From Rotaria sp. Silwood1 (lineage: Eukaryota > Rotifera > Eurotatoria > Philodinida > Philodinidae): DNA of 64,000 bases. Made by a program: the position numbers and the translations under genes. Under the pieces are notes generated by a model. That model was not told where the DNA came from. It saw only the letters and a program-made list of their open reading frames with translations, and did no database searches. This document shows positions 13,465 through 24,463 of the stretch, one piece after another. Every line of letters begins with the position of its first letter. Within the stretch, counting starts at the first letter, position 1. Where the stretch lies: positions 62,001 to 126,000 of the forward strand of contig CAJNOP010000128.1 in NCBI GenBank assembly GCA_905250075.1, written 5' to 3'.

Positions 13465-13564
13465 NNNNNNNNNNNNNNNNNNNNNNNNNNNNNNNNNNNN
13501 NNNNNNNNNNNNNNNNNNNNNNNNNNNNNNNNNNNNNNNNNNNNNNNNNNNNNNNNNNNNNNNN
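13465..13564. other. Assembly gap (100 N)
   Basis: Exactly 100 N, the usual placeholder for unknown size. It lies just after telomere-like DNA and just before a foldback element, so a repeat-caused assembly break is likely. Confidence 0.99.
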
Positions 13565-13614
13565 AAAACAAACGCACCAAAGTGACTTATCGCATAGAAG
13601 CTTTTTCATCACCA

Positions 13615-13954
13615 CCCAAGCAGACAAACATTTTCAAAAACGCGTTTAAACGCATAAGACGATCATAAAAAGTTGTCATCTTTTTCATACTCATAAATCA
13701 CAATCATAATTACAATCACAGTTCGCGAAAAGGGAAAAGATAACTACTTTTTATGTTCTTTTTATGCGTTTATACGAGTTTACAAGCTTGTTTTTGCTGA
13801 AATCGCGTTTAAACGCACAAAAAGGGCAAAAAGTGGTCGTTTTTCGCTGACAGTCGGGAACCGCGATTGTGAGCCAAACACGTCCACTTTTTACGGATTT
13901 TATGCCCATTTTTATGCCTTTAAACGTGTTTTTGAAAATGTTTGTCTGCTTGGG
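13615..13954. repeat. Foldback element with GCGTTTAAACGC palindromes
   Basis: The termini are inverted: CCAAGCAGACAAACATTTTC at the left and its near-perfect complement at the right, with homology over roughly 35-45 bp. Inside, the perfect 12-bp palindrome GCGTTTAAACGC occurs twice (near 13641 and 13806). No clear target-site duplication and no coding sequence are visible. A non-autonomous DNA element is the simplest reading. Confidence 0.7.
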
Positions 13955-14093
13955 CACTACATGACAGACTTTGCTTCATAATTCTTTTCTTTCACTATCG
14001 CCATCAATTTCAAGGTAAAAGTGAAAAGAAAACACAAATGTACAAGCACTGAACCATCAAATAATAATTTGGCAAAACATGACAAAGTGTGCA

Positions 14094-14459
14094 CGTGGGT
14101 GTGAGTGTGGGTGTGGGCATGGGTGTGTGGGTGTGGGTGTCGGTGTGTGATGGTGTGGGTGGGTGTGAGTGTGGGTGTGTGGATGTGGGCGAGGGTGTGG
14201 GTGTGGGTGTGTGGATGTGGGCGAGGGTGTGCGTGTGGGTGTGGGGTGTGGGTATGGGTGTGGGTGGGTGTGGGTGTGTGGGTGTCGGTGGGCGAGGATG
14301 TGGGTGGGTGTGGGAGTGGGTGTGGGTGTGTGAGGGTGTGTGGGTGTGGGTGTGGGGTGGGTGGGTGTGGCATGAGTGTGGGTGTTGGTGTGGATGTGTG
14401 AGAGTGTGGAGACTTTTGCTTGCCTACACTCACACCCACAATGCAGACCCACACCCACG
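14094..14459. repeat. Telomere-like hairpin: long G arm, short C arm
   Basis: About 315 bp of degenerate (TGTGGG)n with GTGTGG, GCGAGG and similar variants on the plus strand is followed by a ~13-nt spacer. A 36-bp C-strand arm (CACACCCACA type) comes next. The order G-strand then C-strand is that of two fused telomere ends. The long open frames across it are artefacts of the repeat. Confidence 0.85.
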
Positions 14460-15937
14460 TTAAGATGATTGTTGGCAATCGAAATCGTCGAGATACAAGA
14501 AATGAACTTATACTCAAAAGACCTAAACGTTCATTATTAGAAAAACATATCGAAACAAAGTGTTACATGGATTTAAATATACGTCAGCTTCTAGACTAAG
14601 AATTATAATTCCTCAATTTCTAGATAGACGACGACAGAAAAGAAAGATAATATCGAAACGAAATACTTCATCTCACCGGATACAACAAATAAAATCATCT
14701 TCTCATCAACATAGATGACATCAAAATCAATCGCAAATGTACTATTAACATGAAAATCTCATTCAAAAACTTTCATTTACTTGTTTTTGTGTATTTCAAT
14801 GCACCAACATATGTTCTATTTCTTCTAACATTGATAATTCCATGCAAATAAATCCATATTATTTTGCACTCTGTTATGCTCTGAAACAATGCCTATCTTT
14901 AGATCTGACTACACGTGACAACTGCATTCATGTATAAACATATATTCTAAAAATGTGAATTCACTTATAGTGATCGATTCCTATTTCTATCTATCTTGCC
15001 ACTACAGGAGAACCATAAGAAAGATCCAAACCTCTGGAATATGAGCCAATCATCACTTGATTCCACATGGAATCGAACTAGAGATATAAGCCATCTAATG
15101 AGACCCTTGAGCAAGGTCGAAATTGCGATCATGGTAGCTGTTCTCACACCCTCACCCTCAATCAATCCTGATAACTTAATAGTACTAAGGAATCGAGGTA
15201 CTCCCATTTTGACGCTCACTATGTGCCTCAACACTGGCTGCAGAAATGACTTTTGGCTTAATGCACTCGATTGTTAATATGTGCTTGAAGGTACAAGAGA
15301 AATGCAATTAGCTTGCTGCAATTACTCGAAAAATCTGTAAATAATGTGTGTATAATGGGTTTTATCTTTATTCTTTCATGAATTAACGGATATTAGATCG
15401 TCCTGTAGTGTTCTCAGTTCCGGGATGTACACATAATTATATATCATTGTATTTCATCCTCATCCTCACCTTACTTCAATGACTTTTATGAAGTGAAAAG
15501 TGGTCGAAAAACGGCTAAAGTTATTCTCATGCCTTACCTTAAGTACTGCAAAATCTGACTGTTACATCATCAAATAGAGCACTTAGAAAGCTATTCATTG
15601 ATGAGCTTAAGATCCAAAGTTGATGCTTCCTTCAATGAGAAAAGCGATCTGTAACTCGATTCGTATCTGTTGAACGATGACATATGGAAGACACTGTAGC
15701 GCTGTGTTAAAAACCTATTAAATCCAATACGGATATTATTCGGAATTTTTTAGACAACTGCTCGTCGATCCGTACTATGAATGAATAAGAGCGACATTGC
15801 CCAATGACATTCTCGTTGAATGAAGTGTTCCGTAACGTCATGGTGTTTTTTTTATACACCAAAAAATAGAAAAATAGCTAGTTAAAGGAAAGGCAAAGAT
15901 GTGAACAGTTGAAAGAGCACTTGTATATAGCAACAAT
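14460..15937. other. Non-coding part of the insert
   Basis: No convincing gene. A minus-strand AGTTCGATTCC at 15079-15069 is close to a pol III B-box, but a complete tRNA fold and a matching A-box are lacking. Two ~90-aa open frames overlap on opposite strands at 14965-15277 with no recognisable domain. Confidence 0.4.
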
Positions 15938-16381
15938 TCAATAGGGTCCATAGTTGTTGATCATCAGTGTAACTTTGGCGAACGATAAATACCATGGAGA
16001 GACCTTTGCTCTTTGCTTGGAAACAATGCTTGACACAAGCAGTTCGTTGTGGGCTATCTGGAAAACAGACTGGCCCATATGAACCTGTACTCTATCGTCT
16101 ACGAAGAGAGACACTTGTTCAGTATCACATTTGAAGTTGACTAGAGCAACAACGTCTCCACGTTGAGAAGGATCGACATATGCAATTATAGTGACATTCG
16201 ATTCAGGTTTGATCACATCAGTACTGAGATCGACTGTAGTAGAAGGTGAGGTTTGGGTGTTCTCATATGTAAGGATGACGGTAGAGTTGTTGATAATAAT
16301 GAGTTCCAAATGGTTCTCGGGAGGCGCTGCAGCAACGACAAAGAAGACCGACAGAAGTGTGAAGATTAATGTGTGTGACAT
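15938..16381 (-). CDS. Secreted orphan protein, 147 aa
   Basis: Single-exon minus-strand frame. Residues 1-18 form a clean signal peptide ending near AAA. The mature part is Val/Thr/Ile-rich with alternating hydrophobic residues, suggesting an all-beta domain. There are at least two N-glycosylation sequons (NNST, SNVT) and one internal Cys (FKCD). I do not recognise the family. Codon use is more GC-rich than in host genes such as those at 38 or 53 kb, as for the rest of this insert. The neighbours are telomere-like repeats and a J-domain gene, so it may be a passenger of the inserted segment. Expression is unknown. Confidence 0.55.
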   Translation of the reverse strand: MSHTLIFTLLSVFFVVAAAPPENHLELIIINNSTVILTYENTQTSPSTTVDLSTDVIKPESNVTIIAYVDPSQRGDVVALVNFKCDTEQVSLFVDDRVQVHMGQSVFQIAHNELLVSSIVSKQRAKVSPWYLSFAKVTLMINNYGPY

Positions 16382-16950
16382 TTTACAGCCTTTTCAAAAG
16401 TTATTGTGGTTTACGTACACGTAACTTCAAATGCTGTCGTCGATAATCGAGATAGATGACAAAGAGTATGCGAATCACACCAGAGCTCCCCAAAATAATG
16501 TGTATAATACTTTCGTGCTGGCACGAGGCTCCTTTTGTTCTGTCGCATAAGGGCGGCGAGAGAGCTGATTGTGTTATCACATTAATGTGACCATTGCTCT
16601 GTATGCGTTATAAATGGAAAAAAAACAAGAACAAAAAAAAATCCTCTTCAGCGTTTCTTTGTTTGCGTAGGAAAGCAAAGCCTTGTTCTTGTTGATAACA
16701 ACTCTGACATAGAGAAAGTGGAATGTTTTGCATTGAATCCCTTATCTCGAATGGGTTGTTGGCGTTTGCTACACAGATTGCTGGACAAACCTTTCCATCT
16801 TGAACTTTTGATGAAAAAATTATGTTCCAAAGTTTAACAGTAGTCCCAAAAAACCAACAGCTGAAGAAAGATATCTCTTTAAAAACGAAAATTCCTAGTT
16901 CTAAATCACTGAGTCATCGTTCGGCACCAGAGACTTTCTCAACCAGTCAA
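16382..16950. other. Region upstream of secreted orphan, no gene seen
   Basis: About 570 bp that may contain the promoter of the minus-strand secreted protein. One 60-aa minus-strand frame (16648-16830) has no recognisable feature and is not called. Confidence 0.4.
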
Positions 16951-17041
16951 GAGTGTGGGTGTGGATGTTGGAGTCTTCGTTTTACCCACACCCATACCCA
17001 CACATTCACACCGACACTCACGCCCACACCCACGCACCCAT
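16951..17041. repeat. Telomere-like hairpin, short copy
   Basis: A ~22-bp G-strand arm (GAGTGTGGGTGTGGATGTTG) is followed by the spacer GAGTCTTCGTTTTA. A ~58-bp C-strand arm (CCCACACCCATACCCACAC and variants) follows. The spacer resembles that of the hairpin at 24464-24590. Confidence 0.8.
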
Positions 17042-17524
17042 GTATTATTCTTCTTATTCTATAATTATATTCGGTTCTATTGCACTGTTCGTGCTTGCGG
17101 CTCAAATCTTCTACATCTCTTACTGGTGTCCTCATCGCTCAAATGACTGAAAACCACATTTCACACTTTTATCAACACATACTGCCGTGATCCGAATTTC
17201 TGTGGCTCAATGTACAGTTCATTCTTTCTTTTCTTGGAAATATTAAAAAGACTAAGTCCATTTGTCATCGAGCTGAGATGAAAATATCGATTCAACGGAA
17301 CATAGAGGATTTTAAAAGATCATCATCGATTGATCATTCTAAAATTATATGGAGCCAATCATGCAGGGGAAATCGGCAGCGGCTGCCATGTTTAAATCTA
17401 CCACAAAAAGAAAATTGCGTTGTTGGAATCACTGCTTTATTTTCATCAAAATAACAAGTAAATTCTTTTTATCTTTCTGGTTTCTCATCTATGGTTTTTT
17501 GGTACACAATAAATGCTTTTCATA

Positions 17525-17919
17525 TTAAGAGGGATTGCAATCTTTGGATTGCGAATTATAGATACCATCTTTCTTGGAGACGACCCTAAAAAACTCGGTT
17601 GGATCAACGACATTCGATCGTGATTGAGTTCCTTCTTCGCCGAATTGATCGTACAAAACTCGCAATTTTTCATCCGCCAGTACTTCAACTAGACAAAATA
17701 ATACCAAAGTGCGCCATAAAATATCGTTGCGCTTTGCTCGATTCACTTACATGCTTTGTGAAGTTGTTTGAACAGCTCGCGATCGCTTTCCGATTCCATG
17801 CTCATATTGAATGGCAAAACTTTTTTTCGAAACGCTTTCCTAATTTCATCGAAACTGGCATTGGGTTGAACGCCAAGAAGATCGTAGTATTTGGTATCTT
17901 TGACCACTGGAGCAGCCAT
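17525..17919 (-). CDS. Small J-domain protein lacking HPD
   Basis: Two minus-strand exons, 17919-17751 and 17688-17525, are joined across a 62-nt intron with a perfect GTAAGT donor and a CTAG acceptor. The product is 110 aa. Residues 10-31 (KYYDLLGVQPNASFDEIRKA and on) are helix I/II of a DnaJ domain. FKQLHKAFEVLADEKLRVLY and DQFGEEG are helices III/IV and the start of the G/F linker. J-domains stimulate Hsp70 ATPase through an HPD tripeptide between helices II and III; here the aligned residues 38-40 are Asn-Met-Ser, so that activity is probably lost. No C-terminal client-binding domain is present. It could be a J-like decoy or a decaying fragment, but the clean splice sites and open frame argue that it is maintained. 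It sits inside the telomere-bounded segment. Confidence 0.75.
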
Positions 17920-19239
17920 CAATGAAGAACAGGTTTAACTAATGATGAAAGGTAAAGAATACATAAACACATGGATGATGCAACAAAAAACAAGATATGA
18001 CGAAATAACGTGAATGACTGAGACCAGTCATTTTTCGAGAACGATATCTTTTAGAGAAAATTTTTTGTCTCAAAGCGATCAGAATCTCGGCAGTTTCAAT
18101 GACATCGAATAAGATTCGGGGTCAAGTAATTTCTGCTGAAGAGAAACGTGGTCAGTGGCAGCGTTTCCTTATAATGTTAATTTTTCTGAGACATTACTCT
18201 ATCTGTGAGACAATGATTGCTACAGTACAGATCAGATCCGGTGTTTGGAGAGATGGTTTTCTGAAAAAATCAAGTTTGAAAGTGACTCATTAGCGAAGGA
18301 GTGTTGACCCTTATCGAAAACAACTGGTGCACTTAAGAGCAACACTTTTTCCCATTCTGGATCACATTGTTCTTTATCAGAGTTTTAAACTAACATGTTA
18401 TTTAATAGAGAGATATTCGCGAGCCTGGTAATTTCAGTAGCATCAGCGTATCCAGAGTTGTTGCCCTTTGAAAAATTCAGAAAATTCAAATCTCATTTTT
18501 AACACTTCTAGAGAATCTAGCGATGACGGTATGCGCCTAACAGAAAAGACACAATTAGAGATGTCAAATACTCAATTATACATCTTTGACATGGATAGCA
18601 GAACACTGCTTTCTCGTTTAGCATTCTAGATGATATGGTCAGTGTCATGTACTCTAGCAAGAATATTACATTTCTTCTTATCTATCATTTTTTTTAATTC
18701 GACTTAATTAAATAAAGCGTTAGTAGATCTTCTTAACCATTAATATTAACAAAAACAACAACAAACACCATTTAATTCGTTAATATTAAGTTGAAGTTTT
18801 TCTATTAACACTTCATTCGCTGAAAATTAACTGATCGAATAGTTCCTGTGAAAAGTACCATTCAGTTTCGATTTTTTCGACGAGAGAAGGCTTATGTTAA
18901 GGAAATAATGATTCCGTATAAAGTTTGATCAAAAGTTTTTATGATCGAGAAATCCGAATTTATAAGTGATTTCTCAAAATTTTCACGTTGGTTTTTTTGT
19001 CAAGTAAAACTCTTTCCCACAGTTTAGGCACTTTCTATGGAGAAAACGTTATGTTCGCCAAATAGGCTTTCCTTGATCGAAAAATCAATCTCACAAATCT
19101 CAATAGGCTTTCCCTAACAAAATTTACATCTGGCTTTTGACTTTTGACCTGATAATAGGCAAATCTGAAGTACTTTAACGTATTTCGAAGTACCTTTAAG
19201 TACACCGAAGTACTTTGAAGTAAGATGCTCACATGCATA
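17920..19239. other. Intergenic part of insert, GTAC-rich end
   Basis: No gene recognised. Near 19162-19222 there are clustered AAGTACTTT, AAGTACC and AAGTAC units in both orientations. They resemble the GTAC-rich element at 46116-46909 on a small scale. Confidence 0.4.
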
Positions 19240-20280
19240 AGTTGAGTGAATTTTTTCTTGTTTATTTACATATGATTTGATAGAGGTTGATGAGCTGGTC
19301 ACGAATGTATAGCTTTTATTTCGAATCGATTATTATTTAGCTGGAAAAGTTTGCAAAAAAAACTCGAATAACTGAAAATGTAGCATTTACGATTATGAAC
19401 TTGGGTTTTTTCAAAAATTATCAAATTTCAAATACTTCGTCAAACTTTGTAAAGACATTTTATTCTAATTCAGCATGAAAAATTGAATAAAAAAATATTA
19501 TTTGATTAGATTAAGACCTAACAAGGTTAAAAATCGTATCCAATATAGATAGCACCAACATATCTTATAGTACATATTTGTGAGTATTCTTGTAAACCTA
19601 TCTAGTTTTTTGTAACAAAAGATAAAAGCAAGTGTATTATCTCGTTAGAATCATCAGATTGTGAGCTACAAAATATTTATTTAGGTTTTTTAGATTCTGT
19701 TTTACTGTTGAGAAAATTGAACCTTTTTTCCATTTGGTCGTAGTAACAGACAAAACGATGAAAAATGCGCTCATATTTAGCGGTTTTTATTACCATAGTT
19801 CAACTTTAAAAGCGAAAATAGATAGCATATTCGAAATTAATGTCAAAAACTGCATCGCGTTATGTATGTTTTAGTAAAAACTGTTTCGATGGAAAATACA
19901 TCTAGGGTTTCGCTCAGGTCTGCTTGTGTAAAATTTTGCCTCTACTCTTCAGGGCTGGTTTTCCGTAGAAAAAAAATCCTTAAAACATATATGACTCGAT
20001 AAAGTTGTTGACGCTGGTTTCGAATATGCTACTTATTTCGCTTTTTAAACTGAACTATGATAATAAAAATCGCTAAATATGAGCGCATTTTTCATCGTTT
20101 CGTCTGATGTTGCCACCAAAAGAAAAAAGCGAGTTCATAATTGTCAATGCTACATTTTTAGTCATTCGAGTTTGTTCAGCCAAATACTGGTCAGGTCGAA
20201 ATAAAAACTATATATTCGTGACCAGCTCATCAAGCTCTATCAAACCATATGTGAATGAACAAGAAAAACAATTCACTCGA
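19240..20280. repeat. Nested foldback element, ~1 kb
   Basis: The outer inverted arms lie at about 19240-19415 and 20130-20280. Shared words include GATGAGCTGGTCACGAAT with its complement, and CTCGAATAACTGAAAATG with a close variant. An inner inverted pair at about 19725-19850 and 20020-20125 shares GATGAAAAATGCGCTCATAT with its complement. No transposase is present. It has a related copy at 22000-22570. Confidence 0.75.
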
Positions 20281-20346
20281 ATTTCGCATTGTGCGCACCT
20301 TACTAGAAAAAGAAAGAATTGTAGAAGTTGTTTTTTAACAACCTAA

Positions 20347-21353
20347 CAACATTTCACAAAATCTCATGAACTGTAAAAGCTAAGCATCATTATTTTTAAG
20401 GTTTCAGGAAAAGTTGGTTTAGCTGAATAAGGATTCGAAAAAATTGTTAACATCGCTTAACACAGAAAATTTCTCTTTCATTTTTTGTTTTTTTTTCTTT
20501 AGTTCATTAGATTTAAATCTAAATCGACAATATTTTTCTTGAAAATACATGGCAAACACTCACATCAGATAAAAACAAGACTCTTTGCTCTTACCTTTAC
20601 GTCGTAAGTGTGTTGAATCCACGTGCGATGATATAATGGCTTAGACACTTTTCTCGTTCTGTTTCTCTTCAGTTTATACAAATTACAAATCATACATATT
20701 ATACTAATAGTCTGCGCTTAGTGAACTGTTACTAAAAAAAAGTATTTCTTTTAACGACCTCAGTCGAACTCATTTTTATGTGCTTGATATGTGTAGACCT
20801 CAAGATGCGTTAATAGCACATGACTTTCTTTCTACGGACAAGCACTTGAGTACTTGCATAAGTTATGTGCACATTTAAAGCAACTCATGCACTGAAGTCA
20901 TGAAAATCATACGAATAAGCATATTGAGAACAATCAGTTGGGACAAAATAATAACAAGTTTTCTGCTCAGGACAAAAGAATGTTTTTTGACATTGAGGGC
21001 GTCTGGATCTAATGTCCGCGCCAGAGTTAAAGAGGAGTATACGCTCAATAACTCGACAAGAGCAACAGCTAGACACCTGCGGTTTTCAACAATCGATTGA
21101 GGCTTATACGGAACACATGTTCATATAAAAGCTCAAATTTAAGTAATCAGGCATAATAAGAATGATTGTCGATCACTGACAGAATAGGCTCGTTATTTGG
21201 CGAAATCTGAGCAGATCAAGCTGAAACTTTCAGCATATATAGCCCTACTGTAGCCTAATCTTTCCTAAAAATATCATCGATAAATTTTGTAATAGCGAGG
21301 CATGGCATGTCAATCATCATGTGGTCCTACATAAGGCTCTCATTCATTCTCTC
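20347..21353. other. Unassigned part of the insert
   Basis: No reliable gene. A minus-strand frame at 21076-20885 ends in a Cys-rich tail (CQKTFFCPEQKTC) that resembles small secreted Cys-rich proteins. It lacks a signal peptide and a clear start, so it is not called. Confidence 0.35.
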
Positions 21354-21977
21354 AGAGACAAAAGTAAGCACCTTTTTTCTATTAGCTCGTTCTTCTCTAC
21401 ACTTCATGATTAAATCTTCATTCACGTATCCATGAATAGAGCGTAAGTTAAAATACTTATGTTAATATGCAGTTGATTTTACTGGCTTATTACTCCAGAT
21501 TTGTTCGATATATACAAAAATGTGTCATTTTCGTGATACTGAACGAACACAAATGAAAATTAATACTCTTGATTGAACAGAAAAGAGTTCCTTTTCTTAT
21601 TTGATTATTTTCATCATTTCAAGGTGCAGTTATAAAATAAGTTGTAGAGCTTTTCACTCTGTATCTTTTGGTACATTTTGTTTTTTTTTTGATACAACGT
21701 ATTGGATGATATAAAAAAATCAAATACTAAAAAAGAAACTCTTTTTTGTCCATGTGAGAGTATTAATTTTTATTTATGTTTCTTCAGTATCACGAAAATA
21801 AGACATTTTTGTGTGTATCGAACAAATCTGGAATAATAAACCAGTAAAATCGACTGTATATTAACATGAGTTTTAACTTACGCTCTATTCATGAATATGT
21901 GAATGAAGATTTAATCATGAAGCGTAGAGAAGAACGAGCTAATAGAAAAAGGTACTTACTTTTGTCTTTGGGAGTGT
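21354..21977. repeat. Near-complete palindrome, ~620 bp
   Basis: 21354-21543 is inverted at 21784-21977 with few mismatches. Weaker inversion continues inward to about 21625 and 21705, leaving a short loop. Words such as TTGTTCGATATATACAAAAA and its complement-like partner mark the arms. As single strand it would fold into one long hairpin. No open frame of note. Confidence 0.85.
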
Positions 21978-21999
21978 ACCTATTTAGTTTTTTTAAAGT

Positions 22000-22570
22000 T
22001 TTGTTTTATTGTTAAGAAAATTGAGTTCTTTCCTCATTTGGTCGCAAAATCAGGCAGACGCATAAAAAATGAGATTAAATTCACCAGTATTTGTTTTCAT
22101 GACTCAGTTAACATGCAAACAAAACCAATAGCGTATTCAGAATCAGCGTGAAAAACTGCATCAAATCACATATTTTTCAAGGAAAAAACATACCTATGAA
22201 AATCTAGCCCCTAGGGACCACGGGTAAAATCTTTAAAAAGAACGGCTGACGGGAAGTACAGGTCGTTTTCTCGTGGAAAACGATTTTCTTTGAAAAATAT
22301 GTAATTCGATGCAGTTTTTCATGCTGATTCAGAATATAATATTTAAAAAAAAGGTTTAACAAAATGAATGCTGTTGAAATTTCATAAATTCTGTAAAAAA
22401 GTGCACAACTGGTTGAATTTACTATATTTGTAATCATTCGGCTTTTTTAACGTTTTTCTCTGACAAATAATGATTGAATCGAACTAAAAATATATATTCA
22501 TGACCAGCTTTTCAAGCCCACGGAAGCCATATATAAATGAACAAGAAAAAATTCACTCGAATTTCGCATT
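22000..22570. repeat. Second, diverged copy of the 19.2-20.3 kb foldback
   Basis: 22000-22060 (GAGTTCTTTCCTCATTTGGT) matches 19713-19740. 22136-22190 and its inverse at 22280-22345 (around AAAAACTGCATC and GATGCAGTTTTT) form an inner palindrome. 22495-22560 (ATGACCAGCTTTTCAAGC) matches the right end near 20218. The left outer arm is missing. Confidence 0.65.
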
Positions 22571-22842
22571 TTCGAAAATTTACTTTTTTTTCACCAAAGT
22601 TCGAGAGTTGCTCAATTAAACAAAATTCCACTGTCTAATGAATACAAAGGAAATCGTCTATGAAGTATGATACATTAAACCGAAATGTGCCAATGACGTC
22701 TTTCTTAACTAAATTTGCTCACACATGGGCGCATTGTTTCGTTCCTGACTGAAAGAACAATGAACGTCTGTTCTTAGGCGAAAAAGCAAGAGCAAACGTT
22801 ATGCATAGATATAGAAATATGACATCGATCAATTCATCAGCA

Positions 22843-23641
22843 ATATGAACAGCTTGCCAGACGAAATACTGCAATGCATTTTTTTTTCATATTGATGATT
22901 TTTTCAAACTACTTCGGGTATCCCTTATTAATCGTCGTTGGCGAACTTGCACTGTGGATGATGACTACTTTCTCAATCGATGGTTTTCTCGATCGCTCGG
23001 TCGTTCTCGGCAAACAAATCTGGATAAACGAGTACACTACGAAATCAAAATGACGCACATATCCGGCATTAATCGATCTCTCTTTCCTATTGGTCTTCAG
23101 CAAAGCGAATGTTGTCTGCTACCATTGACTGGCTCACAGTATCTACCTGACCATCAGTATTCTACTCGGCGCTGCTATTCTTTATCGTCTTTCAGTTCAT
23201 CACGTTCTTTCTCTTTCTGGCTTTTCTTACCTAACCGATCGATTGTAAGAATATCAACTATACATTGGAGAGTCAATGATGTGCTCGCTCGACTTTCGAG
23301 TCATGAAGTGTATCATACAGATAACGGAGAACAGATAATGATCGATAATCGATGGATACATATGGTTTGGACGGAAAGCGACAAAAAGTCTTCGTATCGA
23401 ATTTGGATCGATGGATAACGAATTTCAAAATTCAAATTCTAAGAGATATCGAGAGAATATACCAGACAATGTTCGTGGAAAACTACGCTACTTATCAGTT
23501 AGTTTCCTGATGAAAGCTCATCCCTAGACCTTATCAAATGTCGTATAGCTAATGTCACCGCTTTCAATCGATCATTGACATCTGTAGAAATTCGTGCAAT
23601 TTATCAACAGCAGACATCGACTGATCGAGTTCAAGTCGGTC
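22843..23641 (+). pseudogene. F-box plus LamG-like protein, frameshifted
   Basis: An F-box opens with MNSLPDEILQCIFF and, after a frame change in a nine-T run at 22879-22887, continues DDFFKLLRVSLINRRWR. The frame then runs to 23418. Its last part (FWLFLPNRSIVRISTIHW, RWIHMVWTESDKKSSYRIW) has the look of a LamG/concanavalin-like domain. A stop at 23416-23418 interrupts it, and a third segment (IANVTAFNRSLTSVEIRAIY) to ~23641 fits the LamG C-terminal strand. F-box proteins recruit substrates to SCF ubiquitin ligases, and a LamG-type domain would bind glycans. The T-run shift could be a sequencing error. The later stop and the additional frame changes make a pseudogene more likely. Confidence 0.65.
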
Positions 23642-24463
23642 CTTACATCAACAAAAACAAAATAACTCTATTATTTTTATTTCCCATGATTAAAATCTTT
23701 CTCATGTACAAATTTCTTCAATCAAAAATGAAATAAAAAACAATAGGCGGTAGGGAAATGACATTTCATATTTTCTTTCTATCAGAAAGTTTCACCTCTC
23801 ATTAGCATGATTGACAGTGTCTTGCAACTCTCTCATCTGATGATACGAGTGATTTTCTTTCGATGTAATTGTGATCCGGTGTGCGTTCGTTATACGATCA
23901 TCATTTCAGCATATTTCAACACGTCAAACAGACTATTTATAATGACCACTCGATCCTTTCTAATGTTTGTCGGCTATATACATAGTGAAACACAAAGAAA
24001 AGAGAACATCTTCAATGAAAAAAGGAAAACAAAATAGAAAGAGTATTAGATCAAAAACACAAATATATCCAAAAACTAATTGGATTTTTTTCTAAAATGT
24101 GGAAATCTGTGTTTTATTTTGGACTAAGATTCATTATCCAATTTCAAGCAATTACTATGATGAATACACTTTATCAACAATAATTGAAAAAGAAACTTAG
24201 AAATGTAAACATCGTTGAAAACAGTCGATGCAACCAAAGCAGAGCATTATCAATATAAGTGGTAGAGTTCAAGATTTCAGGGTATATTTGATGGCCATTG
24301 CTCATTTTGGAAAGTCTTTAATAACTACTTAAAGTTGAATAGCGTAGCTGGTTCTGCAAGTTTTCACTGAATACAATTGATATGAACTTATATAATATTT
24401 CTTTTAACCGATTTTTCTAAATGATGATAAACGAAAGTATAATCATCATTTTTTCTTCTTTTG
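23642..24463. other. Non-coding end of the insert
   Basis: No gene recognised. The sequence returns to AT-rich composition and leads into the telomere-like hairpin. Confidence 0.45.

Noticed and set aside
13957..14517. Long His/Thr/Pro-rich and Gly/Val/Cys-rich open frames at 14 kb on both strands
   Set aside because: They are translations of the degenerate telomere-like repeat; all frames lack stops because the repeat has none.
14965..15277. Opposing ~90-aa frames near 15 kb
   Set aside because: No recognisable domain on either strand and no start context; likely chance in less AT-rich DNA.
17599..17925. 108-aa plus-strand frame at 17.6-17.9 kb
   Set aside because: Antisense shadow of the J-domain gene, whose minus-strand exons have domain identity and a proper intron.
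20885..21076. Cys-rich 63-aa minus-strand frame
   Set aside because: The tail looks like a small secreted protein, but there is no signal peptide, start context or upstream exon.
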